Shown here: in pieces, positions 38,211-47,856 of the stretch | Layout of the letters: each line of letters begins with the position of its first letter | Numbering within the stretch: the stretch's first letter is position 1 | Assembly (NCBI RefSeq): GCF_009931655.1 | Contig: NZ_CP047984.1 | Span: forward strand, 806,001 to 870,000 | DNA: 64,000 nucleotides | Source: Pontibacter russatus | Lineage (GTDB): Bacteria; Bacteroidota; Bacteroidia; Cytophagales; Hymenobacteraceae | Direction: 5' to 3' | Program-made: the position numbers and the translations under genes | Notes under the pieces: model-generated | What the model was told of the DNA's origin: nothing | Seen by the model: only the letters and a program-made list of their open reading frames with translations | Databases searched by the model: none

Positions 38211-40681
38211 ATGGACAAGTATATCTGTATTCACGGGCACTTTTACCAGCCCCCCGCGAGAACCCCTGGCTGAATGACGTAGAGTTGCAGGAGTCTGCCG
38301 CTCCTTACCACGACTGGAACGAGCGGATCACAGACGAATGCTACGCCCGCAACTCCGCCTCCCGTATTCTGGGGGAGCAGGGAAAGATCGTGGACATCAT
38401 CAACAACTACGCCCGCATCAGCTTCAACTTCGGCCCCACCCTGCTGGAGTGGATGAAAAAGAAAGAGCCGGAAACCTACCAGGCCATACTCGAGGCCGAC
38501 AAAGAGAGCCTAGCGCGGTTTTCGGGCCACGGCTCCGCCATGGCACAGGTATACAACCACATCATCATGCCCCTGGCCAACGAGCGCGACAAGCACACGC
38601 AGGTAATATGGGGTATATATGATTTCAGGAACCGCTTTGGGCGCGATCCGGAAGGCATGTGGCTTGCCGAGACGGCCGCCGACACGCCCACGCTGGAGGT
38701 GCTGGCCGCGCACGGCATCAGGTTCACCATCCTGTCGCCGTATCAGGCCCGCCGGTTCCGCAAAATCGGGGAAAAGGAGTGGCAGCACGCAGAGGGTGCC
38801 AACATCAACCCGCGGCGGCCTTACCTGTGCAAGCTGCCCTCCGGGAATGAGATTGTGCTGTTCTTTTATGACGGGCCGGTGTCGCAGGGCATCGCCTTTG
38901 AGAAGCTGCTGGAGCGGGGCGAGGATTTTGCCAGCCGCCTGGTGAATGCCCTCGACCCCAACAGCGCAGAGCCGCAGCTGATGCACATCGCCACCGACGG
39001 CGAGACCTACGGCCACCACCACCGCTTCGGCGAGATGGCCCTCTCCTACGCCCTCAACCATATAGAGGAGGCGCAGCTGGCGCAGGTAACGGTATATGGC
39101 GAGTTCCTTCAGAAATTCCCCCCGGAGTATGAGGCCGAAATCATAGAAGACACCTCCTGGAGCTGTGCCCACGGCGTGGAGCGCTGGCGCAGCAACTGCG
39201 GCTGCAACACCGGCGGCAACGGCGGCTGGGACCAGGAGTGGCGCGGGCCGCTCCGCGATGCCTTGGACTGGCTGCGCGACGAGCTCACGCCGCTCTTCGA
39301 GCGCGAAATGGACAAGCTGGGTGCCGACCCCTGGGTAACGCGCAACGCCTATATACAGGTGGTCATGGACCGCTCCGAGAAAAACGTGGAGGCGTTTATC
39401 CAGCGCCACACTTCGTACGAGCTCAGCCGGGACGAGAAAACCAGGTTCCTGAAACTGCTGGAGATGCAGTACCACACGCTGCTCATGTACACCAGCTGCG
39501 GCTGGTTCTTCGACGAGGTGACGGGCCTCGAAACCGTGCAGGACATCTACTATGCGGCCAGGGCCATCCAGCTGGCGCAGGACCTGGGCAAAAAAGACTA
39601 CGAGACGCCATTTGTGAACCTGCTGGAACTGGCCAGGAGCAACCACAAGGAAAAGGAGAACGCGGCACGGGCCTATATAAAATCCGTGAAGCCTACCATC
39701 ATCAACCTGCTGCGCGTGGGTGCCCACTATGCCGTGTCCTCGCTCTTTGCGGAACACACCAGGAAACTCGAGCTCTACAGCTACCAGGCCATCTCGCAGG
39801 AATATGAGCTGATGGAGGCCGGTCGGCAGAAACTGGCTGTGGGCCGCGCTAAAATACGCTCAATTGTCACCTGGGAGGAGGAGGTGATCACCTTCGGGGT
39901 GCTGCACCTCGGCGACCACCAGCTGTTCGGCGGCGTGCGCGAGTTCATGAGCCTGGAGGACTACGGCAACCTGCGCTCCGAGCTGCACACCGCCTTCAAC
40001 CGGGGCAACGTAAGCGAGGTCATCATGCTGCTCGACAAGCACTTCGAGTCCCACAACTACTCCTTCTGGCACCTCTTCAAGGATGACCAGAAGAAGATTC
40101 TGGACCAGGTGCTGGAGCATGCCATGGAGAACGTGGAAAACAACTTCCAGCAGATCTACGACAACAACTACCCGCTGATGGCGGCCATCAAAACACTGGG
40201 CATGAAGCTGCCCCGGCCCCTGCAGACCACCGTCGAGTACATCGTCAACACCAAGCTGCTGCGGGAGTTCGAATCAGAGCAGCCTGACACGAACGAAATC
40301 AAAAAGCTGCTGGACGAGACAAAGCGCATGAAGGTGAAGCTCAATTTCGATACGCTGGATTTTGCCGCCTCGCAGCGCGTGGAACGTCTGATGAAACAAG
40401 TGCAGGAACAGCCAAACGACACCGAGACGGTGGAGATGCTCATCGCCCTGCTGAAGGTGCTGGAGAAATCGAAACTGGCCCCAGACTACTGGCAGGCGCA
40501 GAACATCGCTTTCCGGATGCAGCAAACGGTGTACGAAGACTATATAAAACGCTCTGAGAAAGGCGACAACGAGGCCGCGCAATGGCTTGAAAAATTTGAT
40601 ACGCTCTGCTCAAACCTAAACCTGAAAACAAAACATGGTATACATTCCGTCGGCCACTTACAGGCTTCAAGTATCGTCTAA
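38211..40681 (+). CDS. Glycoside hydrolase family 57 protein (DUF3536), frameshifted near the start
   Basis: A GH57-type protein of about 823 residues if the frame is restored. The ATG at 38211 follows the treZ stop directly and reads MDKYICIHGHFYQPP, then the frame breaks: the C-run at 38250-38255 has six bases, and a seventh would give QPPRENPWLNDVELQE and join the long frame that is open from 38285. That segment is the conserved N-terminus of DUF3536 GH57 proteins. As written, the product stops after 20 residues; a TTG at 38285 could restart. The rest is intact, with WNERITDECYA, ATDGETYGHHHRFGE and a DUF3536 C-terminal half. The reaction is unknown; position implies alpha-glucan or trehalose chemistry. 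Confidence 0.85.
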
Positions 40682-43346
40682 ATTCACACTTCAGCAGGTG
40701 CGGGAGATTATTCCCTACCTGCACGAGCTGGGCATCAGCACCGTTTACTCGGCTCCCCTCTTCTGCTCGCGCCCCGGCAGCGAGCACGGCTACGACGTCA
40801 CCGCCCCCTACGATATAAACCCGGAGGTAGGCACCAAACAGGAACTGAAGCAGATTTCGGAGGAGCTCAAGAGCAGGGGCATGGGCTGGCTGCAGGACAT
40901 CGTGCCCAACCATATGGCCTACCACCCCGCCAACGTCTGGCTGATGGACGTGCTGGAGAAAGGTCCGCAGTCGCACTTCTACACCTTCTTTGACATTGAC
41001 TTCCACCACCCCGACTTCTCAGGCCAGGTGATGGTGCCTTTTCTGGGGGATTCGTTGGAAGAGGTGATGAAGCAGAATCAGCTAAAGCTCTCTTTTAGCG
41101 AGAAGGGCTTTCACCTGAACTATTACGAAAGCGCCTATCCGGTGAGTGTGGCCTCCTACAGGGCGCTTCTGGAGCAGGCGCAACAGGAGTCAGGAGAGCC
41201 GGAGGTAAGCACCCAGACGCAGCAGGCGCTGAAGGAGCTGCAGACCCTGGAGAGCGAAGACAGCCTGACGCCCGCTGCCTGGGACAACTTCAAGAAGAAA
41301 CTAGCCGGTAAGCCCCAGCTGCGGCAGGCGCTGGAGCAGGCAACAGAAAGCATCAACAACGATAACACGAAGTTGCAGGCGCTACTGGGGCAGCAGCATT
41401 ATATCCTCTGCCACTGGCAGGAGACGGAGACGCGCATCAACTTCCGCCGGTTCTTCACCGTCAACGACCTGATCTGCCTGCGCATGGAGCTGCCGGAGGT
41501 GTTCGACCAGTATCACCAGTTCATCCGGCAGCTCTGCGAACAGGGGCTGCTGCAGGGGCTGCGGGTAGACCACGTGGACGGCCTCTTCGACCCCATCACT
41601 TACCTCAAGCGCCTGCGCAAACTGGCCGGGCCGGAGTCCTACATCGTGGTGGAGAAAATTCTGGAGGGCGAGGAGCAACTGCCGGAGCGCTGGCCGATCG
41701 AGGGCAACAGCGGCTACGACTTTCTGGCCTGGGTAAGCAATTTATATACCTCCGGCGCGGGCCGCCGCAAACTCACGCAGATATATAGCCGCCTGGTGCC
41801 AAACGCGCCCACCAACTACGAGCAACTGGTGTTCGACAAGAAAATGTTCATCCTGAAAAACCAGATGCAGGGCGAGTTGAGCAACCTCCTGCGCCTGCTG
41901 CAGGAGCGCCACCTTATTCCGCTGGAGCCGGAGGAGGAGTGGCGGAAAGCGCTGGCGGTGCTGCTGTGCGCCTGGCCGGTGTACTGTATATATGGCAACC
42001 GCCTGCCCCTGTCGAAAGATGAGATGGCCGTGGTAGACAAGGCCTTTGAGGAGGCGCACAAGCAGGCCCCGGAGTTGCAGGAGCGGTTCCGGCAGTTGCA
42101 CCACCTGTTCACGCTGCAGCCCGGCGACACTGAGCAGACCACGCACGACAAGCTTTACTTCGTGATGCGCAGCCAGCAGTTCACGGGGCCGCTGGCGGCA
42201 AAGGGCGTGGAAGACACCACCTTCTACAACTATAACCGCCTCATCTCCCTCAACGAGGTGGGAAACAGCCCGGACATCTTCCACCTGGACGACGAAGCGT
42301 TCCATGAGCGGATGCTATACAGGCAGCGCGTGTACCCGCACTCCATCAACGCCACCGCCACCCACGACACCAAACGCGGCGAGGGGGCCCGCATTCGCCT
42401 GAACGTGCTGAGCGAGATGCCCGAGGAGTGGGAAACCAGGGTGCAGGAGTGGCTGGAAATCAGCAGGAAGTACACGACCAAACCAACCACCAACGACCTG
42501 TATTTCCTCTTCCAGACGCTGATTGGCGTATTGCCGTTGAGCGGCGAGGCCGACGAGTCTATTGTGGAGCGGCTGCAGGAGTACCTGCAGAAGGCGCTGC
42601 GCGAGGCAAAGGTAAAAACAGACTGGTCGGAGCCGAACGAGCCGTACGAGCAGGCCGTGAAAGACCTGGTGCGGCAACTGCTGCTGGAAGACGAAGGCTT
42701 TATGGAGTCGTTCCGGCCTTTCTTCCATAAAGTGGCGCACTACGGATGGCTATATGCCCTCTGCCAACCGCTGCTGAAAGTGACCTGCCCCGGCGTGCCC
42801 GACATATACCAGAGCACCGAGCTGTGGGACCTGAGCCTGGTGGACCCGGACAACCGCCGCCCCGTGGACTACAACCTGCGCCTGGAGTACCTGCACGAGC
42901 TGAAGCAACAGGAGCAGCAGAAGGGCAGCGAAAGCCTGCACCAGCAACTGCTCCAAAACCCCGATGATGCCAAAGTAAAGCTGTACCTGCTGTACAAGGC
43001 ACTTAACAAACGCCGCGAGCTACAGCCGCTGTTCGACGCCGGGGACTATATACCGCTACAGGTACAGGGCGTACACAAGCACCGCATTGTGGCTTTCGCC
43101 CGCCGCCACCAGCACCAATGGGCCGTGGTGGTGGTGCCGCTGCGACTGGCCAGCCTCATCAGCAAGGAAGAACTGCCCCTCGGCCAGCATATATGGGAAG
43201 ACACCACCGTCACGCTGCCCGAAGGCGCACCGGCACAGTGGCAGCAGGTATTTGGCGGAGAAACCGTCTCGGCCAATGGCAACCTCAGCATAGCCGACGC
43301 ATTGAACACATTTCCAGTAGCATTTTTAACCGCGACAACTGTATGA
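40635..43346 (+). CDS. treY: Malto-oligosyltrehalose synthase
   Basis: A 903-residue GH13_26 enzyme that turns the reducing end of malto-oligosaccharides into a trehalose unit, the partner of TreZ. Seen: PSATYRLQVSSKFTLQQVRE at the start, YDINPEVGTKQEL near 58, DIVPNHMAYH near 90, nucleophile in LRVDHVDGLFDP near 310, acid in VVEKILEGEEQLP near 335 and ATHDTKRGEGARIRL near 572. It overlaps the GH57 gene by 47 bases and malQ by four (ATGA). The insert between domains (about 170-250) is Gln/Glu-rich. Confidence 0.95.
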   Translation: MVYIPSATYRLQVSSKFTLQQVREIIPYLHELGISTVYSAPLFCSRPGSEHGYDVTAPYDINPEVGTKQELKQISEELKSRGMGWLQDIVPNHMAYHPANVWLMDVLEKGPQSHFYTFFDIDFHHPDFSGQVMVPFLGDSLEEVMKQNQLKLSFSEKGFHLNYYESAYPVSVASYRALLEQAQQESGEPEVSTQTQQALKELQTLESEDSLTPAAWDNFKKKLAGKPQLRQALEQATESINNDNTKLQALLGQQHYILCHWQETETRINFRRFFTVNDLICLRMELPEVFDQYHQFIRQLCEQGLLQGLRVDHVDGLFDPITYLKRLRKLAGPESYIVVEKILEGEEQLPERWPIEGNSGYDFLAWVSNLYTSGAGRRKLTQIYSRLVPNAPTNYEQLVFDKKMFILKNQMQGELSNLLRLLQERHLIPLEPEEEWRKALAVLLCAWPVYCIYGNRLPLSKDEMAVVDKAFEEAHKQAPELQERFRQLHHLFTLQPGDTEQTTHDKLYFVMRSQQFTGPLAAKGVEDTTFYNYNRLISLNEVGNSPDIFHLDDEAFHERMLYRQRVYPHSINATATHDTKRGEGARIRLNVLSEMPEEWETRVQEWLEISRKYTTKPTTNDLYFLFQTLIGVLPLSGEADESIVERLQEYLQKALREAKVKTDWSEPNEPYEQAVKDLVRQLLLEDEGFMESFRPFFHKVAHYGWLYALCQPLLKVTCPGVPDIYQSTELWDLSLVDPDNRRPVDYNLRLEYLHELKQQEQQKGSESLHQQLLQNPDDAKVKLYLLYKALNKRRELQPLFDAGDYIPLQVQGVHKHRIVAFARRHQHQWAVVVVPLRLASLISKEELPLGQHIWEDTTVTLPEGAPAQWQQVFGGETVSANGNLSIADALNTFPVAFLTATTV

Positions 43347-44863
43347 TCATACCTAACCGGAGTGCCGGCCTTCTGCTGCACATCACCTCGCTCCCCTCCC
43401 GCTTCGGCATCGGGGATTTGGGCCCCGAGGCCTACCATTTTGCCGACCTGCTGCAGGAAGCCGGGCAGAAATACTGGCAGATTCTCCCCCTTAACCCCAC
43501 AGAGGGCGGCTACGGCCACTCCCCTTACAGCAGCCACTCGGCCTTTGCCGGAAACCCGCTGCTCATCAGCCCCGAGCTGCTGGTGGAGGAAGGCCTGCTT
43601 CAGAGAAAGGATCTGGACACTGGCGTAGAGTTCCGGGAAGACCGGGTAGAATATGATAAGGTGGCGGATTATAAGCTAAAGCTCTGGCAGCTGGCTTTTC
43701 AGAATTTCCGGGAGCAGGCTGACGCGGAGGCGCAGAAAGAATACAAAGACTTTCAGCGCGAGCACCAGGCGTGGCTGCCGGATTTCGCGCTGTTCTCGGC
43801 CTTCAAAAAGAATTTCGGAAACAGAAGCTGGGTAGAGTGGCCGACCGAAATAAAGCAGCGTGCTGAGGAAAGCATGAACGCACTCGCCAGCGAAATGGAA
43901 GACGAGGTGGAGTTCGAGATATTTCTGCAGTTCCTGTTCTACAGGCAGTGGGAAAAGCTGAAGCAGTACTGCCACGGTAAGGGAATCATATTCTTTGGCG
44001 ATATGCCCTTTTACGTAAGCCACGACAGCGCCGACGTGTGGTCGAACCCGGCATACTTTAAACTGGATGAGCAGGGAAACGCCACGGGCTTATCGGGTGT
44101 GCCGCCGGATTTCTTCAGCGAGACCGGCCAGCTGTGGGGCACGCCGGTGTTCGACTGGAAAGCACTTGCAAAGCATGGTTACGACTGGTGGATACGCCGC
44201 ATCGACCATAACCTGCGTTTGTTTGGGCTGCTGCGCCTCGACCATTTCCGGGCCTTCTCAGCCTACTGGGAAGTGCCCGCCGGAGAAGACACGGCCAGGA
44301 ACGGCTCCTGGCAACAATCACCGGGGGCCGACATTCTGCACCTCCTGCAGAAAAAGCACCCCCAGATGCCAATCATTGCGGAGGACCTGGGAGAGATAGA
44401 CCAGCCGGTGCGGGACCTGATAAAGCAGTTTGACCTGCCGGGCATGCTGGTGCTGATCTTCGCCTTTGTCTCGGATGAGAAAGCGTTTGAGGGCTCTTTT
44501 ATGCCCCACAACCACACGCGCAACAGCATAGTATATACCGGCACCCACGACAACAGCACGGTGGTGGCCTGGTTTAAGGAGGCGAAAGCCGGTGACAGGA
44601 AAAGCCTCAGCGACTACGCTTTCCATGAGCTGTCGGAAGAAAACGTGCATGAGGTGATGGGGCGGCTGGCGCTGGCCTCAGTGGCGCAACTGGCGGTGCT
44701 GCCGGTGCAGGACGTGCTGGGCCTGGGGAAAGAAGCGACTATGAACAAACCCTCTACGGCAAGGGGAAACTGGGAGTGGCGCCTGAAGCGAAACGAGTTC
44801 AACAGGAAACATGCGCAGAAGCTCCATGCGCTCACGAAACTATATGGCAGGATGCCTGAATAG
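43343..44863 (+). CDS. malQ: 4-alpha-glucanotransferase (amylomaltase)
   Basis: A 506-residue GH77 enzyme that transfers glucan segments between alpha-1,4-glucans and releases glucose. Seen: RSAGLLLHITSLPSRFGIGD at the N-terminus, WQILPLNPTEGGYGHSPY near 46, nucleophile in RLDHFRAFSAYWEVP near 297, acid in IIAEDLGEI near 345 and YTGTHDNSTVVAWF near 400. The ATG at 43343 overlaps the treY stop (ATGA). An in-frame extension upstream lies inside treY and is Arg/Gly-rich, hence rejected. It closes the operon; a terminator follows at 44922. Confidence 0.95.
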   Translation: MIIPNRSAGLLLHITSLPSRFGIGDLGPEAYHFADLLQEAGQKYWQILPLNPTEGGYGHSPYSSHSAFAGNPLLISPELLVEEGLLQRKDLDTGVEFREDRVEYDKVADYKLKLWQLAFQNFREQADAEAQKEYKDFQREHQAWLPDFALFSAFKKNFGNRSWVEWPTEIKQRAEESMNALASEMEDEVEFEIFLQFLFYRQWEKLKQYCHGKGIIFFGDMPFYVSHDSADVWSNPAYFKLDEQGNATGLSGVPPDFFSETGQLWGTPVFDWKALAKHGYDWWIRRIDHNLRLFGLLRLDHFRAFSAYWEVPAGEDTARNGSWQQSPGADILHLLQKKHPQMPIIAEDLGEIDQPVRDLIKQFDLPGMLVLIFAFVSDEKAFEGSFMPHNHTRNSIVYTGTHDNSTVVAWFKEAKAGDRKSLSDYAFHELSEENVHEVMGRLALASVAQLAVLPVQDVLGLGKEATMNKPSTARGNWEWRLKRNEFNRKHAQKLHALTKLYGRMPE

Positions 44864-44921
44864 GAAAACTTACCATATCGCCTGAAGGAAGGCATGATAA
44901 ATATAGAAAGATGTATTTTGA

Positions 44922-44955
44922 AAGCGCCCCATAGCATTCAAGCTATGGGGCGCTT
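44922..44955. terminator. Terminator of the treZ-malQ operon
   Basis: AAGCGCCCCATAGC (44922-44935) pairs perfectly with GCTATGGGGCGCTT (44942-44955) around a 6-base loop; a short T-run follows. Confidence 0.85.
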
Positions 44956-45033
44956 CTTTGGCAGCACAGAGCGCAGCCGGAGCTTATATATCCCGGTAGT
45001 GTTAAAGAAGTAATGATAGTTTAAATTTACAGT

Positions 45034-45168
45034 AGAGGCTGCCCTCGTCCCGGCAACTGTCGGGATGCGAGCTACTGGGCGGCCTCTGGCCGACAAACAG
45101 TCAATAAGTAAAACGAAAAAATGAGGCGGGACGCCTCCATATAGCTCACACCCCGAAAGCGTTCGGGG
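45034..45168. repeat. Structured non-coding element: three consecutive hairpins (REP/MITE-like candidate)
   Basis: Within the 500-bp gap after malQ lie three hairpins. The first (45034-45087) has an 11-bp outer stem, AGAGGCTGCCC with GGGCGGCCTCT (one wobble), then inner stems TCG/CGA and TCCCG/CGGGA with an 8-base loop, and GTAG overlaps its foot. The second is GAGGCG-GGA-CGCCTC (45123-45137). The third is CCCCGAA-N4-TTCGGGG (45151-45168). No gene explains them. The GTAG plus hairpin resembles REP elements mobilised by RAYT transposases. An RNA gene or transposon remnant is also possible. The remainder of 44864-45363 has no visible gene. Confidence 0.45.
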
Positions 45169-45363
45169 CAAGGGCATCGCATTACTTCTGGGATACTACC
45201 TATATCCAAACTTCGCGCTGCCGGCAAGCAACTCCTATATGTTTGTATTTATGTTTGTGTTGATGGAGGAAACAGCCTTCCGGGACATTTTTCATCCCGT
45301 TAATATATAACCACCGCCCACTGACTCAACCAAAACTTGTCATTGGCTTTGGATGGCTTTACA

Positions 45364-46197
45364 TCAGGTGTTGTTCAGCGGCGCTATCTCCTTGCTTCTT
45401 TCGCTCACCAACTCGGCCATGGCCGACAAGTGGTCGAGGTACTGCGACGTGTAAGCATCAGATGCGGCGTGGGCATATATAGCTGTGCCGCCTTTTACAG
45501 CATTTATAATCTCGTCATGCTGCTCCATGGGCAAGGCCGGGCAGCCAAGGCTGCGCCCCAGGCGACCAGCCTGCTCAATAAAATCCTCCGTGGCATACGC
45601 TGCGCCGTGCATCACAATGCAGCGGTCCCGGGCATTGGTGTTGAAACCCTCGTCCAGCCCCTCCAGCCTCAGTGAAAGCCCATGCTTGCCATAGTAGGTA
45701 TTGTCGGTGACATAAAACCCGATGCTGCTCATATAGGACTCGTTATCGTTAGAGAAATTCTCGGCATACTCCTGACCGGAGTTGCGCCCATGCGACACGT
45801 ACGTATTGAAGAGAATCTCTTTTTTTTCGATGTCCACCACCCAGAGCCGCTTTTCGTTGGATGACTTGGTGAAGTCGATGATGGTAATGACCGGCTTGTC
45901 CGACACCTGCCCCTTGCGCTTCATGTTGTAGTAGCCAGCCAGGGCCTTGTCGAACACCTCGAACCGGAGGCCCGTTTCCTGCAGGTTCATATAGCTGTAG
46001 AGGTTAAAGGCCACCTGGTTGAACTTCATCAACTTGTAGCCTGTTACCCTGTCTCTGATCTTCCGCATGTCAGGCTTCGGCTTGGCCGCCCCCACGTTCA
46101 CGGGGGTCGCGAAAGGCGTCAGCACCAGCGGGGCAAACAGCGGCAGCAGGCTCTTGGCCAGCTTTCGTTTGGCGTATCTCCATCTTGGTCTTCTCAT
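45364..46197 (-). CDS. Murein L,D-transpeptidase catalytic domain protein
   Basis: A 277-residue envelope protein. A basic N-terminus and hydrophobic stretch (LAKSLLPLFAPLVLTPFA) act as export signal or anchor. The C-terminal half carries the YkuD-like catalytic region: VSHGRNSG, RCIVMHGAAY with the histidine and RSLGCPAL with the catalytic cysteine. It would cross-link peptidoglycan or attach proteins, or cut such links. The ATG at 46197 is preferred; a TTG 21 bases upstream is possible. It is a single gene. Confidence 0.85.
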   Translation of the reverse strand: MRRPRWRYAKRKLAKSLLPLFAPLVLTPFATPVNVGAAKPKPDMRKIRDRVTGYKLMKFNQVAFNLYSYMNLQETGLRFEVFDKALAGYYNMKRKGQVSDKPVITIIDFTKSSNEKRLWVVDIEKKEILFNTYVSHGRNSGQEYAENFSNDNESYMSSIGFYVTDNTYYGKHGLSLRLEGLDEGFNTNARDRCIVMHGAAYATEDFIEQAGRLGRSLGCPALPMEQHDEIINAVKGGTAIYAHAASDAYTSQYLDHLSAMAELVSERSKEIAPLNNT

Positions 46198-46367
46198 CTT
46201 GCTCAGATTTTGGCCCAACTACATTGTACGGGCAACAGGCGGCACGGTTAATTACAATTCGCCACTGTATGGATTTTTGGTGTCGGAAGCTAAAACCAAA
46301 CCCTCGAGGTATCATTTTTGACTGAATCGCTGTAAACAACATAAGTGCAGCGCTACTTGTAAACACG

Positions 46368-47738
46368 ATGACCATCCAAGACAAAAATAGATTTATTTAT
46401 ATAGGCTATATCCTCCTGCTCCTGCTGGCCGCCGGTTGCAGTGGCAAGCAGACGCTGCGCGGCGTGTTCAGCAAAAACCTGACGCCCCACGAAAAGTATG
46501 CAGCCAAGCTGAAAGAAACCGGCCTGGACCAAACCGCCCTGGGGCAGGAATGGCTGCAGGCAGGGCAAGCGGCCTTGCAGGACTCCATCACCGTGTCGCT
46601 GCCGTTCAAAGAGACTGGCTATTTTTCGGCTGCCGAGCCGCGGGCACTTGCCTATCGCTTCGATGCCAGAGAGGGCGAGCGCATCGTGGTGAACCTGGAG
46701 ATGCAGGCAAGGGAGCAGGTGCTGGTGTTCATGGACTTGTTTGGGGCCCCCGAAACCCCGACAGAGGAAGCCCGCCGCGTAGCCTCCGCTGACACCACCG
46801 CTACCTCCCTAAGCCACGAGGTGGACGATGACCTGCCCCATATATTGCGCGTACAGCCGGAATTGCTCCGCAGCGGGCAATACACTGTCACCATCCAGTC
46901 CGAGCCCACCCTGGCTTTTCCGGTGGAGGGCAAATCCAGCCGCCACATCGCCAGCATCTGGGGCGATCCCAGGGATGGAGGCGCCCGCCTACATGAAGGC
47001 GTGGATATCTTTGCGCCAAGAGGCACTCCGGCCATTGCCTCCACCGAAGGTGTCATAACCCGCGTAAACGTAACGCCGCGCGGCGGAAAGGTGGTGTGGT
47101 TATCTGACATCAGCCGCAGGCAAAACCTGTACTACGCCCACCTCGACAGCCAGCTGGTGGCGCCGGGCCAGCGGGTGCAGATTGGCGACACGCTCGGCCT
47201 GATCGGCAACACCGGCAACGCCATCACCACTGCTCCGCATTTACATTTTGGTATATACCGCTCCGGACGCGGCGCCACCAACCCCTACCCATACCTCCAC
47301 GATAGCGGCGAGGCTGTGCCCGCCATAGCAGTTGACACAACACTGCTCGCCAACTGGGTGCGCGTGGCGGTAAAGGCGGCCAACATACGCCTGCAGCCCT
47401 CCACTAAGTCTGCTATATATGCCACCCTGCCGCAGCATACGCCGCTGCAAGTCACCGGCGCCGCCGCCGACTGGTACCGTGTGGCCCTGCCCAGCGGCAC
47501 CGAAGCTTATATAGCCGGCAGCCTGGTAGAAGCCGCCACAAATCCCGTGACCTACGAAAAACTGGCTACCGCAGCTGATTTGCTGGATGAGGCACATCCG
47601 CTTGCCGCGCCGAAAGACAGCCTTTCTGCCGGCAGCAGCGTAGCTGTGCTGGGCGGATACAACGGCTTTAAACTGGTGCGCAACGAGCGAGGGGAACTGG
47701 GCTGGATAAACACTGCGGGGCCGGTGAGCTTACGATAA
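46368..47738 (+). CDS. M23 (LytM) peptidase-domain lipoprotein with SH3 domain
   Basis: A 456-residue lipoprotein: the signal ends LLLLLAAGCSG, with the lipobox cysteine near residue 24. A beta-rich segment (about 75-190) precedes the M23 domain, with GGARLHEGVDIFAPRGTPAIA near 205 (HxxxD), YYAHLDSQL near 255 and PHLHFGIY near 290 (HxH), so the zinc site appears complete. One or two SH3-type repeats follow (NIRLQPSTKSAIYATLPQH). It probably cuts peptidoglycan cross-links in the periplasm. The first codons after the ATG at 46368 include a TATATAG. It is a single gene. Confidence 0.9.
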   Translation: MTIQDKNRFIYIGYILLLLLAAGCSGKQTLRGVFSKNLTPHEKYAAKLKETGLDQTALGQEWLQAGQAALQDSITVSLPFKETGYFSAAEPRALAYRFDAREGERIVVNLEMQAREQVLVFMDLFGAPETPTEEARRVASADTTATSLSHEVDDDLPHILRVQPELLRSGQYTVTIQSEPTLAFPVEGKSSRHIASIWGDPRDGGARLHEGVDIFAPRGTPAIASTEGVITRVNVTPRGGKVVWLSDISRRQNLYYAHLDSQLVAPGQRVQIGDTLGLIGNTGNAITTAPHLHFGIYRSGRGATNPYPYLHDSGEAVPAIAVDTTLLANWVRVAVKAANIRLQPSTKSAIYATLPQHTPLQVTGAAADWYRVALPSGTEAYIAGSLVEAATNPVTYEKLATAADLLDEAHPLAAPKDSLSAGSSVAVLGGYNGFKLVRNERGELGWINTAGPVSLR

Positions 47739-47856
47739 ACTGCAGGCGGGTTTATATATACCGAAGCCTGGCTGCCCCGGCTAACAGCCTTGGCGGCTGC
47801 CCGGAAGATATTTTCTGCTTATATTTACCCGGAAGTCAACCAAACACGCCAAGCAT

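Noticed and set aside
43118..43342. Upstream extension of MalQ by 75 residues
   Set aside because: It lies inside treY in another frame and is Arg/Gly-rich; the ATGA overlap at 43343 gives the normal family start.
45034..45168. Hairpin element considered as a tRNA or riboswitch
   Set aside because: No cloverleaf, anticodon arm or CCA-like end can be drawn, and it lies after an operon end, not in front of a gene in a leader position.
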